A stretch of 54,779 bases of DNA from contig JAFXJX010000068.1 of the NCBI GenBank assembly GCA_017532025.1, positions 1 through 54,779 on the forward strand. The letters are read 5' to 3'. The DNA is from Clostridia bacterium. GTDB lineage: Bacteria; Bacillota; Clostridia; Oscillospirales; CAG-272. Made by a program: the position numbers and the translations under genes. Position 1 is the stretch's first letter. The number at the start of each line of letters is the position of its first letter. Under the pieces are notes generated by a model that saw nothing but the letters and a program-made list of their open reading frames with translations, was not told the DNA's origin and did no database searches. This document shows, piece after piece, positions 41,683 to 50,277 of this stretch.

Positions 41683-42780
41683 ATGGAAAAAGAATTGATT
41701 GCGCAAGAAGCAATGCCTCAAGAAGTGAAAAAGGTTTCAAAAAGTGAAATGATTCGCTTTGTACATGATGTGAAAGAACTTGAGGTGAAAGCGCTGACGC
41801 TTGAAGATACGGCGAAGGAATGCCGTAAGGAAGTTCAAAGAATCAATGAGGATCATAAGAAAAAGAAAAACAAAGTAGAACAGGAATTGAATTCAAGAAA
41901 GAATGATTTGAATAGTTTGAGCCAAGAACGTAAACAGAAGATGGCTTCCTTGAAATTTTGGAGGGATTTGTTGATAGGTGGGATAATAGCTATTATTCCC
42001 GGCTTGATTTTGGCCGCGATTGTTTTTTCTATTTTAGTGGAATGGATGCCAATGGGGTTAGATAATTTTTATTATAGTAATTACGATGGTAATTATTTGT
42101 TATATACCAATCCAAAGGGTGCTTTTTATCATGATGTACGCTCGATAGTATACCCATTGGTTGTGGGGATTGTTTGCGTTATTACAATTGGAATTGTTTT
42201 TTTCTGTAAAGAAACAAAAAAGAAAAAACTCGAGAAGATGTTAAGCGACAAGGAAAAACAAACACGTAATCGCTTTTTAAAAATCAAGGACGAATGGGAA
42301 TGTGTTTTGAGAGAAGAGGTGGAAGCAAACACTCAAATTGCGAGACTTGAAGATTATATCAAGAAACTTGAATGTGCTTCGGTAGAGATTCGCAATCATC
42401 TTGCGTGGTTGTATTCAATTAACATCATTCCACCCAGATACCAACGTTTTGACTGTGTATCGATCATTGACGATTTGTTTCTCAACGACCAAGCGGATAG
42501 TATGAGGGATGCTACGTTACTTTGCGACGAAAGAATCCATTGGGGCAACGTGGAGGATTCTTTGCGCGAACTTGTTCAAACAGTATATTGTGTTCGCGTG
42601 GCGATGGAAAGTATCGCACGCGATGTTTCGATGATGAGCCAAGACGTGTTCCGCATTGCCGAAACGCAAAGCGAGATGCTCTCCGAAGCCAAGAGCACGC
42701 GCTATGCAGCAGAAGCAACGCAACAGGCAGCCGAGCGTACGGCTTTTTACGAACAGATACGTTATGCGGAGAGAAGATAA
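41683..42780 (+). CDS. Coiled-coil membrane protein under XRE control, unknown function
   Basis: 365 residues from ATG 41683 (ATAGGAGG upstream). Order: an N-terminal coiled coil (about 30-85, K-K-K-K-N-K-V-E-Q-E), a membrane helix (about 95-120), a short exterior loop rich in Tyr/Asn (F-Y-Y-S-N-Y-D-G-N-Y-L-L-Y), a second helix (about 150-170), then a cytoplasmic coiled coil (about 175-225) and a helical C-terminal domain of about 140 residues (A-E-A-T-Q-Q-A-A-E-R-T-A). No family recognised. A/T-richer than its neighbours and paired with a single-domain repressor, so possibly acquired. Could be a stress or phage-related effector; this is a guess. Confidence 0.65.
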   Translation: MEKELIAQEAMPQEVKKVSKSEMIRFVHDVKELEVKALTLEDTAKECRKEVQRINEDHKKKKNKVEQELNSRKNDLNSLSQERKQKMASLKFWRDLLIGGIIAIIPGLILAAIVFSILVEWMPMGLDNFYYSNYDGNYLLYTNPKGAFYHDVRSIVYPLVVGIVCVITIGIVFFCKETKKKKLEKMLSDKEKQTRNRFLKIKDEWECVLREEVEANTQIARLEDYIKKLECASVEIRNHLAWLYSINIIPPRYQRFDCVSIIDDLFLNDQADSMRDATLLCDERIHWGNVEDSLRELVQTVYCVRVAMESIARDVSMMSQDVFRIAETQSEMLSEAKSTRYAAEATQQAAERTAFYEQIRYAERR

Positions 42781-42791
42781 AGATATAAGAA

Positions 42792-42816
42792 AAAGGAGTC
42801 CGATGCGGACTCCTTT
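42792..42816 (+). terminator. Terminator of the coiled-coil membrane protein gene
   Basis: 10-bp perfect stem AAAGGAGTCC (42792-42801) with GGACTCCTTT (42807-42816), 5-nt loop. Runs directly into the repeat module at 42815. Confidence 0.75.
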
Positions 42817-42857
42817 CAGATTGAAGACAAAGTCGCTTTCGCTGTGAAGGTGGCTTT
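42815..42857 (+). repeat. Copy 2 of the terminator-like repeat module
   Basis: TTCAGATTGAAGACAAAGTC (42815-42834), then GGTGGCTTTG and T7. 19 of the first 20 bases equal the copy at 30885. ACAAAGTC and GGCTTTGT form a stem. Here it follows a gene, as expected for a terminator. Confidence 0.65.
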
Positions 42858-42918
42858 GTTTTTTTGACGGTGGAAACATTTTATCCTGCTTAGGTGTGTT
42901 TAACGAGAAACGAATGAC

Positions 42919-43068
42919 ACCTCATCCGTCATCCTTCGGATGCCACCTTCCCCAGAGGGGAAGGGTAGCGCTACGCGCGACTACGATAGTATTGTTTCTT
43001 TTCGCGAAGCCAATGAAACCTTCCCCTTTGGGGAAGGTGGCTTTGCCGCAGGCAAAGACGGATGAGGT
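42919..43068. repeat. 150-bp MITE-like nested palindrome
   Basis: Terminal inverted repeat ACCTCATCCGTC (42919-42930) with 43057-43068. Internal arms GCCACCTTCCCC (42942-42953) with 43030-43041, and two small hairpins CCTTCCCC / GGGGAAGG near 42947 and 43019. No gene. The CTCATCCGTCA core also ends the palindrome at 45281. Any reading frame through it is spurious. Confidence 0.8.
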
Positions 43069-43130
43069 ATCAAAAACATTTTATAGTACAAAAAGGAATC
43101 TCGCAAAATACGAAATTCCTTTTGGCTATA

Positions 43131-44855
43131 TCACAGCATTTGTCCCGCTCTGAATTGCAGGCGGTAGAGGTCAGAATAGATGCCGTCCTTTGCCACAAGG
43201 TCATCGTGTGTGCCTTGCTCAGCGATTCTGCCGTCGGCAACCACGGCGATCTCATCGGCATTCTTGATGGTGGAAAGGCGGTGCGCCACCACAAGGGTGG
43301 TTCTGCCTTTGCAAAGCTCGTCGAGCGCTTCCTGAATGAGAATTTCGGTGGTGTTGTCAAGCGCGCTTGTGGCTTCGTCGAGAATCAAGATCGGAGGGTT
43401 CTTTAAGAAGACACGGGCGATCGAAAGGCGCTGCTTTTGTCCGCCCGAGAGACGCACACCGCGCTCACCGATCACGGTATCATAGCCCTTTTCAAGTGTC
43501 ATGATATAATCGTGAATATTGGCGCGCTTGGCGGCTTCCATGACTTCCTCCTCGGTGGCATCAAGTCTTCCGTAGAGGATATTGTCGCGAATCGAAGCGT
43601 TAAAGAGGTAAATATCCTGCTGCACAATGCCGATGTTGCGGCGGAGCGATTCGGCGGTGAGGGTATGGATTTCCTTGCCGTCGATGAAAATCTCGCCCGA
43701 AGTGACGTTGTAAAAATGCGGAATCAGATGACAGATGGTGGTCTTGCCGCCGCCTGAGGGGCCGACGAGGGCGTATTTTTTGCCTTTTTCAATCGTCATG
43801 CTGATGCCGTTGAGCACGTCTTTTTCGTCGTCGTAAGCGTACACCACGTTTTTGAATTCAATTTTGCCGTCAAGCTCACCGGCATCCACAGCATCGGGTG
43901 CATCGGCTTCGGGCTCGGCATCCATGATCTCAATGAATCGGCTAAAGCCTGTGACACCGCTTTGATACTGCTCCATGAAGTTGATTAAGGTCATCACGGG
44001 GGAGATGAAGAGGTTGACAGCTAAGAAAAAGGCGGAATAATCGGCAAAGTTGATCACGCCGTTGAACATGAAAAGACCGCCCGCGATCAAAACGACCACG
44101 TTGAAAACATCAGTAACAAAGGAGGTTGCCGAATGGAATTGCCCCATGGCTTTGTAAGCATCCTTGCGAGAGTTAACGAATGCGGTGTTGCCTTCTTCGA
44201 ACTTTTCTTTTTCCTTTTCGGCGTTGGTAAAGGCCTTTGTTACGCGGATGCCTTGAATCGAGCTTTCGAGGGATGCGTTGATCTCGGCGACTGATTGGCG
44301 ACTGCGCATAAAAGCATCCCGCATTTTTTTGCGAAGCGTCATGGCAATTAAGATCAGAAAGGGCACATAGGCAAAAATAATTAAGGTCAGGCGCCATTCA
44401 ATCGTGCAGAGATAGACAAACGAGCAGACGATCGAAACCGAGGAAATGAGCAAGTTTTCGGGGCCGTGGTGGGCAAGCTCTGAAATATCCATGAGGTCAT
44501 TCGTCATGCGCGACATGATCTTGCCGGTTTCGTGGTTATCGTAAAAGCTAAACGGAAGCTTCTCAAGATGGTTGAACATATCCGAGCGCATCTGTGCCTG
44601 CATTCTTACACCCATGACGTGACCGTAATACTGCACAAAGAAGTTTAAGAGCATACGGATCACGTAGATGAGAAGCAGTCCGAGACCTGCCAGCACGATC
44701 AGGCGATACCTGCGGTCGGGGATCAGATCGTTGAGCATCACGCGGGTGATGATGGGGTAGAGGATGGCGATCATTGCCATGAAGAAGGACGCCAGCATAT
44801 CGAGGGTGAAGATCAGCTTATGCGGTTTGTAATAGTGCAGAAAGCGTTTGAGCAT
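43131..44855 (-). CDS. ABC exporter (fused permease and ATPase)
   Basis: 574 residues from ATG 44855. Six membrane helices in the first 320 residues (ABC_membrane type I exporter), then an ATPase domain with G-P-S-G-G-G-K-T-T (Walker A), N-I-G-I-V-Q-Q-D-I-Y-L-F (Q-loop), R-L-S-G-G-Q-K-Q-R (signature), I-L-I-L-D-E-A-T-S-A-L-D (Walker B) and V-V-A-H-R-L-S-T (H-loop). The MsbA/MdlB-type half transporter probably works as a homodimer because no partner gene is adjacent. Substrate unknown (lipid, peptide or drug). It follows the CopZ-like gene by 27 bp on the same strand. Confidence 0.92.
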   Translation of the reverse strand: MLKRFLHYYKPHKLIFTLDMLASFFMAMIAILYPIITRVMLNDLIPDRRYRLIVLAGLGLLLIYVIRMLLNFFVQYYGHVMGVRMQAQMRSDMFNHLEKLPFSFYDNHETGKIMSRMTNDLMDISELAHHGPENLLISSVSIVCSFVYLCTIEWRLTLIIFAYVPFLILIAMTLRKKMRDAFMRSRQSVAEINASLESSIQGIRVTKAFTNAEKEKEKFEEGNTAFVNSRKDAYKAMGQFHSATSFVTDVFNVVVLIAGGLFMFNGVINFADYSAFFLAVNLFISPVMTLINFMEQYQSGVTGFSRFIEIMDAEPEADAPDAVDAGELDGKIEFKNVVYAYDDEKDVLNGISMTIEKGKKYALVGPSGGGKTTICHLIPHFYNVTSGEIFIDGKEIHTLTAESLRRNIGIVQQDIYLFNASIRDNILYGRLDATEEEVMEAAKRANIHDYIMTLEKGYDTVIGERGVRLSGGQKQRLSIARVFLKNPPILILDEATSALDNTTEILIQEALDELCKGRTTLVVAHRLSTIKNADEIAVVADGRIAEQGTHDDLVAKDGIYSDLYRLQFRAGQML

Positions 44856-44882
44856 AGAGACACCTCACTGTTTGATATTCTT

Positions 44883-45140
44883 TTATTTTGAAAATCGTGC
44901 GAAGAAGCCTTTCTTTTCATAAGGCTCACGGGTGATGCTGCCTACGGTATAGCCCATGGCGGTGATGGTGGCGCGCAGAGCGTCGTCGTCAAGAGGGGTT
45001 TCGGCAAGAATAACAGTTTCTTTTTTCTTATGCGAAGAGGTAACCTTTTCCACGGCAAAGCGGTCGCGGATGGCATCGTTGACGTGTGCTTCGCACATGG
45101 GGCACATCATGCCCTCGACTTGTATTGTGATTTGTGTCAT
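44883..45140 (-). CDS. CopZ-like heavy-metal-binding protein
   Basis: 85 residues: one HMA fold with G-M-M-C-P-M-C (Cys13, Cys16) and A-M-G-Y near residue 63, plus a short basic C-terminal tail (K-K-G-F-F-A-R-F). Free HMA proteins of this size carry Cu(I) to CopA-type ATPases; the ATPase of this window is 17 kb away at 25999. The pairing with an ABC exporter gene is unusual. Ribosome site GGAAGGTG precedes ATG 45140. Confidence 0.88.
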   Translation of the reverse strand: MTQITIQVEGMMCPMCEAHVNDAIRDRFAVEKVTSSHKKKETVILAETPLDDDALRATITAMGYTVGSITREPYEKKGFFARFSK

Positions 45141-45280
45141 AAAAACACCTTCCTTGTTTTATATTATCACTTTAAAGAATAACACAATTTTTTCACTTTG
45201 TCAACCGTGGAGAACGTGAGTTGAGAGAAGAAAAGTAAGGTGTCTTGTAGGCTTTTCGAATCAAAGATTCTTATTCGCAT

Positions 45281-45327
45281 AATGCCCTCCTCATCCGTCA
45301 CCAAAGGTGACGGATGAGGAGGGCATT
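45281..45327. repeat. Perfect 22-bp palindrome with 3-nt loop
   Basis: Arms 45281-45302 and 45306-45327, loop AAA. Very stable hairpin in either strand's RNA, inside a 267-bp gap (45141-45407) with no other feature seen. The arm core CCTCATCCGTCA matches the ends of the 42919 element, so it is probably a minimal relative of that family. Confidence 0.85.
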
Positions 45328-45407
45328 GATATCAAAAGCGTATTTGATTTGCAAATGATAACGGCAACTTGAAAGTAAATGTTTGTTGCATAAATTCAAT
45401 ATTAAGA

Positions 45408-46328
45408 CTACGAGAGAAAGAAGCTTGCGAGAAGAAAGGTTATCACAAACGAAAGGACTGCGATGGCAGCGCGATAGAGAATTTGCTTGGCAAGCGGCAA
45501 TTTTCCCTTGAAGAGCGCCTGTGTTTGCATGATGACTGAAAAGCCCGACCAGCCGAGGGCAAATGATGCAAGTGAGAGCGAAAGGGAGAGACCGCATTTC
45601 GGCACAAGGCTTGCAGCGTAGCGCACAGCCGAGGTGGGCTCTAAAAGTAGTGTGACCCATTCGGGAACACCTGTAAGCATAAGGGCTTTTGTGAGAACGG
45701 CAAAAAAGACCACAAAAGCAGAAAGCGAGAGCATGGCAAGTCCTGATTGGAGTGTGGCATCGGTTGCAAGGGTGAGGTGAGATTGCGGCTCGGAAAGCGG
45801 AGATGGCGGCTTTTCGCGGGGGCTTTTTTGGCGCGAAAAGAAGCTGACGAGAAGTGTGGCAGCGGTTTGCGAGGCAAAGAGGATGGCGGCGGCGTGGGTG
45901 TTTTCAAAAAGTGAAGCTGCCGTGCCGAACAAAAAAGCGGCGCTTGCATTGTTGGCAAGCGATGCCGAGCGGTGCGCCGAAGATTCGTCGCAAAGCGCTG
46001 CTTCATAAAGAGATGCTGCGGCATATGCCCCCATCGGAAAACCGCAGAAAAGCCCAAGACAGTAAGCGGGAAGCAGCGGGGCAGAGAGGTGCAAAAGATT
46101 AGCAATTCTGTTCGACAGCCTGCCCCGACAGGGAAGCAGTGAAGCGGTCAGCACAAATCTTGACAACACGGCAAACGGAAACAGCGCAGGAATCAGCGAC
46201 CGTGCCACAAAGGCAAGAGACTCTCTTGCGGTTTGTTCGATTTCCGCATGGCGCATGAGCAGAATAAAGAAAAACAAAAGAACCAAAACAGAGAGGATGG
46301 CGCGGAAAAGGGTGTTTTTGGTTTGAAT
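45408..46328 (-). CDS. ylbJ: YlbJ/SpoVV-like sporulation membrane protein, probable ATT start
   Basis: About 306 residues. Multiple membrane helices; L-I-P-A-L-F-P-F-A-V-L-S, Y-C-L-G-L-F-C-G-F-P-M-G-A and W-S-G-F-S-V-I are the conserved YlbJ blocks. In Bacillus YlbJ (SpoVV) moves dipicolinic acid across the outer forespore membrane. The only good ribosome site (AAAGGGGGAG) is followed 5-6 nt later by ATT (46328-46326); no ATG, GTG or TTG lies between there and the first membrane helix. Later ATGs would delete helix 1, and the longer frame to 46469 overlaps the divergent yqfC gene. So an ATT start, as in infC, is the best reading. Confidence 0.8.
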   Translation of the reverse strand: MQTKNTLFRAILSVLVLLFFFILLMRHAEIEQTARESLAFVARSLIPALFPFAVLSRFVLTASLLPCRGRLSNRIANLLHLSAPLLPAYCLGLFCGFPMGAYAAASLYEAALCDESSAHRSASLANNASAAFLFGTAASLFENTHAAAILFASQTAATLLVSFFSRQKSPREKPPSPLSEPQSHLTLATDATLQSGLAMLSLSAFVVFFAVLTKALMLTGVPEWVTLLLEPTSAVRYAASLVPKCGLSLSLSLASFALGWSGFSVIMQTQALFKGKLPLAKQILYRAAIAVLSFVITFLLASFFLS

Positions 46329-46388
46329 GATTTCTCCCCCTTTCGAATAGGTATGAATAATACAATATAAGAAACGGGCGGGAAAACT

Positions 46389-46649
46389 ATGAATTTTAAG
46401 TTTATGAAATTGCCAAAAGATAACGAGCGCATCAGGGATGCCTTTTCGCTTTCGGTGCTTGGCGAGCATGAAGTGTCACTTGTGCCTTGCAAAAAGGTTC
46501 TGACATACGAAGACTCTCTTGTTCGCGTGGAAACGGTGGGCTGTGTGGTGGCGGTATCGGGACATTCACTTTCACTCAAAGCCTACCATGAAGATGCCAT
46601 GCGCATCACGGGGCGGATCGATTCGGTTGCCATTGAAAGAGGCGTTTGA
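46389..46649 (+). CDS. yqfC: YqfC/YabP-family sporulation protein
   Basis: 86 residues from ATG 46389 (GGGCGGG upstream). Small beta-rich protein with D-A-F-S-L-S-V-L-G, E-V-S-L-V-P-C-K-K-V-L-T-Y and V-V-A-V-S-G-H-S-L, the YabP/YqfC pattern. Stop and next start overlap (TGATG). In Bacillus yqfC-yqfD are mother-cell (sigma-E) genes; only 60 bp separates it from the divergent ylbJ-like gene, so both may be controlled from that gap. Confidence 0.85.
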   Translation: MNFKFMKLPKDNERIRDAFSLSVLGEHEVSLVPCKKVLTYEDSLVRVETVGCVVAVSGHSLSLKAYHEDAMRITGRIDSVAIERGV

Positions 46650-47815
46650 TGCTGTTTTTTTTCTTTTCACTTCTGGTGGGGCGCTTTGCATATCTGACTG
46701 ATTCGCCGGTGCTTGTTGCCAATCTGATGCGTGAAGGCAAGCTTTCGGTGTTTGGATTTGGGGTGCATGAGGGACAGGCGGTTTTTTCTTCGTTTTTGTG
46801 GCAGGGCAGAGCGGTAAAAAAGCTGCTTTCAGCCTATGGTGTTACCATAAAAGTGCGCTCTCTGCATGGACTTCCTGCTTTTTTTTACCGATACCGCACG
46901 CGCGTGGGGGCGCTTCTTGGCGCGGTGTTTGCCGTAACGCTCACAGTTCTGTCAAGCCGTTTTATTTGGCAGATCGATGTGGTGGGAAACAGCCGCCTGA
47001 GTGACGAAGCGGTGCTTTCGGCGCTGGAAGCGGAAGGCGTGTTTGAGGGGGCGTACGTGGGAAACATCGACCCTCTTTCGGTTGCCAACCGCTGTGCGAT
47101 GGCGAGTGAGGATATTGCCTGGATGAGTGTGAACCTTGTGGGTAACTGTGTGGAAGTTGTGGTGCTTGAGCATAATGACAAGGATATTTTGCCGAAAGAC
47201 CCAATACCTTCGAACATTGTGGCAAGGAAAAGCGGGATTGTACGGCGCATTGAGGTGGAATCGGGCGTTGCTGCGGTGAAAGAGGGCTCTGTGGTGCAGG
47301 AAGGGCAGCTTTTGATCTCGGGCGTAAATCAGCTGCGTGATGAAAGCTATATCTATCAGCCGGCGAAGGGTCGTGTATTTGTGGAAACGATGGGCGAGAT
47401 CACGGTGGAAAAAACGCTTCTTTCTGAGAAAAAGGTCTATTCGGGTGAGGTTTTTGGCACAACTTCCTATATTTTTTTTACAAAATCCAAAAAATTTACA
47501 GAAGACTATGGTAATTTACCCCCGACTTGTGATAGAATAGAGACAAAGGAGAGGGTCATGCTGTTTGGTAAGATTCCGCTCCCGATCTGGATCGTGCGTG
47601 AAGAATACCGTGCTTTCGATTTTGAAGAGATAACGCTCTCGGAAATCGAAGCCAAAGCGGCGGCACTTTCGGAAGCGTGGCTACAGCTTTCGAAAGGGGA
47701 GCTTATTTGGGCACAGGAGAGTTATTCTTTTGAGGGCGGCGTTGCCAAGGTAACGCTCCGCTACCGCATGATTGAGGATGTGGCAGAGAATCTGCCGCTG
47801 TTTGAGGTGAAATGA
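46649..47815 (+). CDS. yqfD: Sporulation protein YqfD
   Basis: 388 residues from ATG 46649, coupled to yqfC. One membrane helix (about 85-105, L-L-G-A-V-F-A-V-T-L-T-V-L), then the YqfD exterior domain: I-D-V-V-G-N-S-R-L, I-A-W-M-S-V-N-L-V-G-N-C-V-E-V, N-I-V-A-R-K-S-G-I-V-R and V-V-Q-E-G-Q-L-L-I-S-G. Required for efficient sporulation in Bacillus; localised to the mother-cell side membrane. Confidence 0.93.
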   Translation: MLFFFFSLLVGRFAYLTDSPVLVANLMREGKLSVFGFGVHEGQAVFSSFLWQGRAVKKLLSAYGVTIKVRSLHGLPAFFYRYRTRVGALLGAVFAVTLTVLSSRFIWQIDVVGNSRLSDEAVLSALEAEGVFEGAYVGNIDPLSVANRCAMASEDIAWMSVNLVGNCVEVVVLEHNDKDILPKDPIPSNIVARKSGIVRRIEVESGVAAVKEGSVVQEGQLLISGVNQLRDESYIYQPAKGRVFVETMGEITVEKTLLSEKKVYSGEVFGTTSYIFFTKSKKFTEDYGNLPPTCDRIETKERVMLFGKIPLPIWIVREEYRAFDFEEITLSEIEAKAAALSEAWLQLSKGELIWAQESYSFEGGVAKVTLRYRMIEDVAENLPLFEVK

Positions 47816-47830
47816 AAGGTTGGATCATGT

Positions 47831-48853
47831 ATGGTCGAAAAAACATTCTTAGCAGATAACGCCGATCAGGCAATGATGATATTTGGTGCGTATGATGCCA
47901 ATATTTCGCTGATTGAGGATCGTTTCGGCGTTCGTATTTTTAACCGAGAGGGTGTTGTGGTGATCTCGGGCGAGGAGGGCGGCGTTTCACGCGCGCAGGC
48001 AACGCTTGCGTATTTAAAAAAACTTGCCGCACTCGGCGAGGATGTCACACTGCAGAAAACCGAATACGTGATGAACATGGTTGCGGATGGGGAGCAGGGT
48101 GAGCTTGACAGCTTTGAAAAGGGCTGTATCTGCATCACCTCCAAGGGCAAGCCGATCAAAGCCAAAACGGTGGGGCAGAAAAAGTACGTTGACAAAATCA
48201 CCTCAAACACCGTGGTGTTTGGCGTGGGTCCTGCCGGTACGGGTAAGACTTTTCTCGCCGTTGCTATGGCAGTTGCCGCTCTGCGCCGACGTGAGGTGGC
48301 AAGAATCATTCTCACGCGCCCTGCGGTAGAAGCAGGTGAGCGTCTTGGTTATCTGCCGGGAGATTTACAGAGCAAGATCGACCCTTATCTTCGCCCTTTG
48401 TACGATGCGCTGTTTGAAATGATGGGGCCTGAGGGGTATGCCAGGAGTGTGGAAAAGGGCATTATTGAAATTGCACCGCTTGCCTATATGCGCGGCAGAA
48501 CCCTTGATGACAGCTTTATCATCCTTGACGAAGCGCAGAATACCACGCCCGAGCAGATGAAAATGTTCCTGACCCGTCTTGGCGTAAGCTCCAAGGCGGT
48601 GGTGACGGGTGACATCACCCAGACTGATTTGCCGTTTGGTATGGAAAGCGGTCTTGTGCAAGCTTTGAAGATTCTTGAAGGGGTGGAGGAAATTGCCATC
48701 CACCGCTTCACCGAAAAAGACGTGGTGCGCCACAGACTTGTGCAAAGAATCATCATGGCGTATGAAAAGCACGATAAAGACAGAAGCGAAAGGGAAAAAC
48801 GCTATGCCAAAAAGACCTTTCGCCGCAAAAACGAGGGAGGCAAACCCCAATGA
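47831..48853 (+). CDS. phoH: PhoH-family ATPase
   Basis: 340 residues. N-terminal KH-like region (1-100), then Walker A G-P-A-G-T-G-K-T (133-140) and Walker B F-I-I-L-D-E-A-Q-N. Full length for PhoH/YlaK-type proteins with nucleic-acid-binding ATPase activity, usually linked to rRNA or RNA quality control. Overlaps ybeY by 4 bp (ATGA), the conserved phoH-ybeY pair. Confidence 0.95.
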   Translation: MVEKTFLADNADQAMMIFGAYDANISLIEDRFGVRIFNREGVVVISGEEGGVSRAQATLAYLKKLAALGEDVTLQKTEYVMNMVADGEQGELDSFEKGCICITSKGKPIKAKTVGQKKYVDKITSNTVVFGVGPAGTGKTFLAVAMAVAALRRREVARIILTRPAVEAGERLGYLPGDLQSKIDPYLRPLYDALFEMMGPEGYARSVEKGIIEIAPLAYMRGRTLDDSFIILDEAQNTTPEQMKMFLTRLGVSSKAVVTGDITQTDLPFGMESGLVQALKILEGVEEIAIHRFTEKDVVRHRLVQRIIMAYEKHDKDRSEREKRYAKKTFRRKNEGGKPQ

Positions 48854-49314
48854 GACACAGAATTGACATTACCAACGATCAGGATAAGCTGCCCTTTCCC
48901 ATGGGGTATCGCACGCTGATCCGCCGTGCCGTTAAGGCAACCCTTGTCAGCGAAGAATTTGACCGCCCTGCCGAGGTCTCGGTCACGATCGTGGATAACG
49001 AAGCCATTCACGCAATCAATCTGGAGCACCGCGGCATTGACCGCCCGACCGATGTGCTTTCGTTTCCGATGTTTGACGAGGATTTTGACGACGGTGAGGA
49101 CTGTGTGCTTGGTGACATTGTGATCTCACTCGAAAAGGCAAAGGAGCAAGCGGAAAGCTACGGTCACTCGATTGAGCGTGAGGTTGCCTTTTTGACCGTG
49201 CATTCGGTGCTTCATCTTTTGGGCTACGACCATGAAGAGGGAAAAGCCGAAGAGAGCGAGATGTTTGAAAAGCAGGAAGCTGTTCTTGTCAAGATGGGTT
49301 TAACAAGAGAATAA
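48850..49314 (+). CDS. ybeY: rRNA maturation endoribonuclease YbeY
   Basis: 154 residues. C-terminal zinc motif H-S-V-L-H-L-L-G-Y-D-H (H-x3-H-x5-H) and R-P-T-D-V-L-S-F-P-M-F. Processes 16S rRNA 3' ends and takes part in ribosome quality control. Between phoH and era, the usual Firmicutes order (a dgkA/cdd insertion is absent). Confidence 0.97.
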   Translation: MRHRIDITNDQDKLPFPMGYRTLIRRAVKATLVSEEFDRPAEVSVTIVDNEAIHAINLEHRGIDRPTDVLSFPMFDEDFDDGEDCVLGDIVISLEKAKEQAESYGHSIEREVAFLTVHSVLHLLGYDHEEGKAEESEMFEKQEAVLVKMGLTRE

Positions 49315-49354
49315 AAAATATAAGAAAGGTCGCTGAAAAAGCGAGATTACGAGC

Positions 49355-50248
49355 ATGAAAAAAACAGGATTCATTGCCATTGTGGGCAGAGCCAATGTAG
49401 GTAAGTCCACACTGCTCAACGCTATGTTGGGCGAAAAGGTTTCGATCGTTTCGAAGAAACCGCAGACAACAAGAAACCGCATTATGGGTATTTTAACACA
49501 AGGGGACAATCAGTTTGTCTTTGTGGACACCCCCGGTATGCACAAGCCGAAGACTACGCTTGGCACGTATATGGTCAAAGCCATCAACGGTGCCGTTGCC
49601 AACGTGGATGCCGCCATTCTGGTGGCAGACGCATCCTATTTACCCGGCGATATTGAAAAGAAGCTGATTGAAAAGCTCCGCGCACTTGAGCTTCCGATCA
49701 TTCTGGTACTGAACAAAACTGACCTTGCCACCCCTGCGCAGATTGCCGAAACCATCACGGCGTATGCCGCCCTTGGCGAATACGCATCGGTCATTCCGCT
49801 TTGTGCCATGAAGAACGACGGCGTTGCCATTGTGCTTGACGAGGCAGAGAAGCTGCTCCCCGAGGGAGACTTTATTTTTGACGAGGATGCACTCACTGAC
49901 CAGCCTGAGCGTCAGATTGCATCCGAAGTGATTCGCGAGAAGATTCTTCGTACCACTGATGACGAAATTCCGCACGGCTGTGCCGTTGTGATCGAGGAAT
50001 TCAAGGAATCGAGAGACATGGTGAAGATCCGCGCCGAGATCTATTGCGAAAGAGAATCGCATAAGCGCATTCTGATCGGTAAAGGCGGCGCTACGCTCAA
50101 AACGATCGGCAGTTATGCACGTGAGGACCTTGAAAAGTTCTTTGGGGTGAAGATTTATCTTGACCTTTGGGTCAGAGTGAAGGAAAACTGGCGAGACAAG
50201 CCTTCGGCTGTGTACGATTTTGGTTACAAGCCGCAGGATCACGAATAA
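49355..50248 (+). CDS. era: GTPase Era
   Basis: 297 residues. G1 G-R-A-N-V-G-K-S (11-18), G2 in T-T-R-N, G3 D-T-P-G (58-61), G4 N-K-T-D (about 118), C-terminal KH domain with L-I-G-K-G-G-A-T-L-K. Binds 16S rRNA during 30S assembly. The 40-bp gap after ybeY holds AGAAAGG and no terminator, so co-transcribed. Confidence 0.97.
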   Translation: MKKTGFIAIVGRANVGKSTLLNAMLGEKVSIVSKKPQTTRNRIMGILTQGDNQFVFVDTPGMHKPKTTLGTYMVKAINGAVANVDAAILVADASYLPGDIEKKLIEKLRALELPIILVLNKTDLATPAQIAETITAYAALGEYASVIPLCAMKNDGVAIVLDEAEKLLPEGDFIFDEDALTDQPERQIASEVIREKILRTTDDEIPHGCAVVIEEFKESRDMVKIRAEIYCERESHKRILIGKGGATLKTIGSYAREDLEKFFGVKIYLDLWVRVKENWRDKPSAVYDFGYKPQDHE

Positions 50249-50277
50249 AAAAAACATCACAAGCGGGAGGCGGGGCC

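Noticed and set aside
42896..43153. Small frame running through the 150-bp palindrome
   Set aside because: The translation is produced by the repeat element itself and has no ribosome site.
46329..46388. Sigma-E-type promoters in the ylbJ-yqfC gap
   Set aside because: ATACAATA and CATACCT-like boxes can be found, but the spacing to -35 candidates is wrong in both directions, so I did not annotate them.
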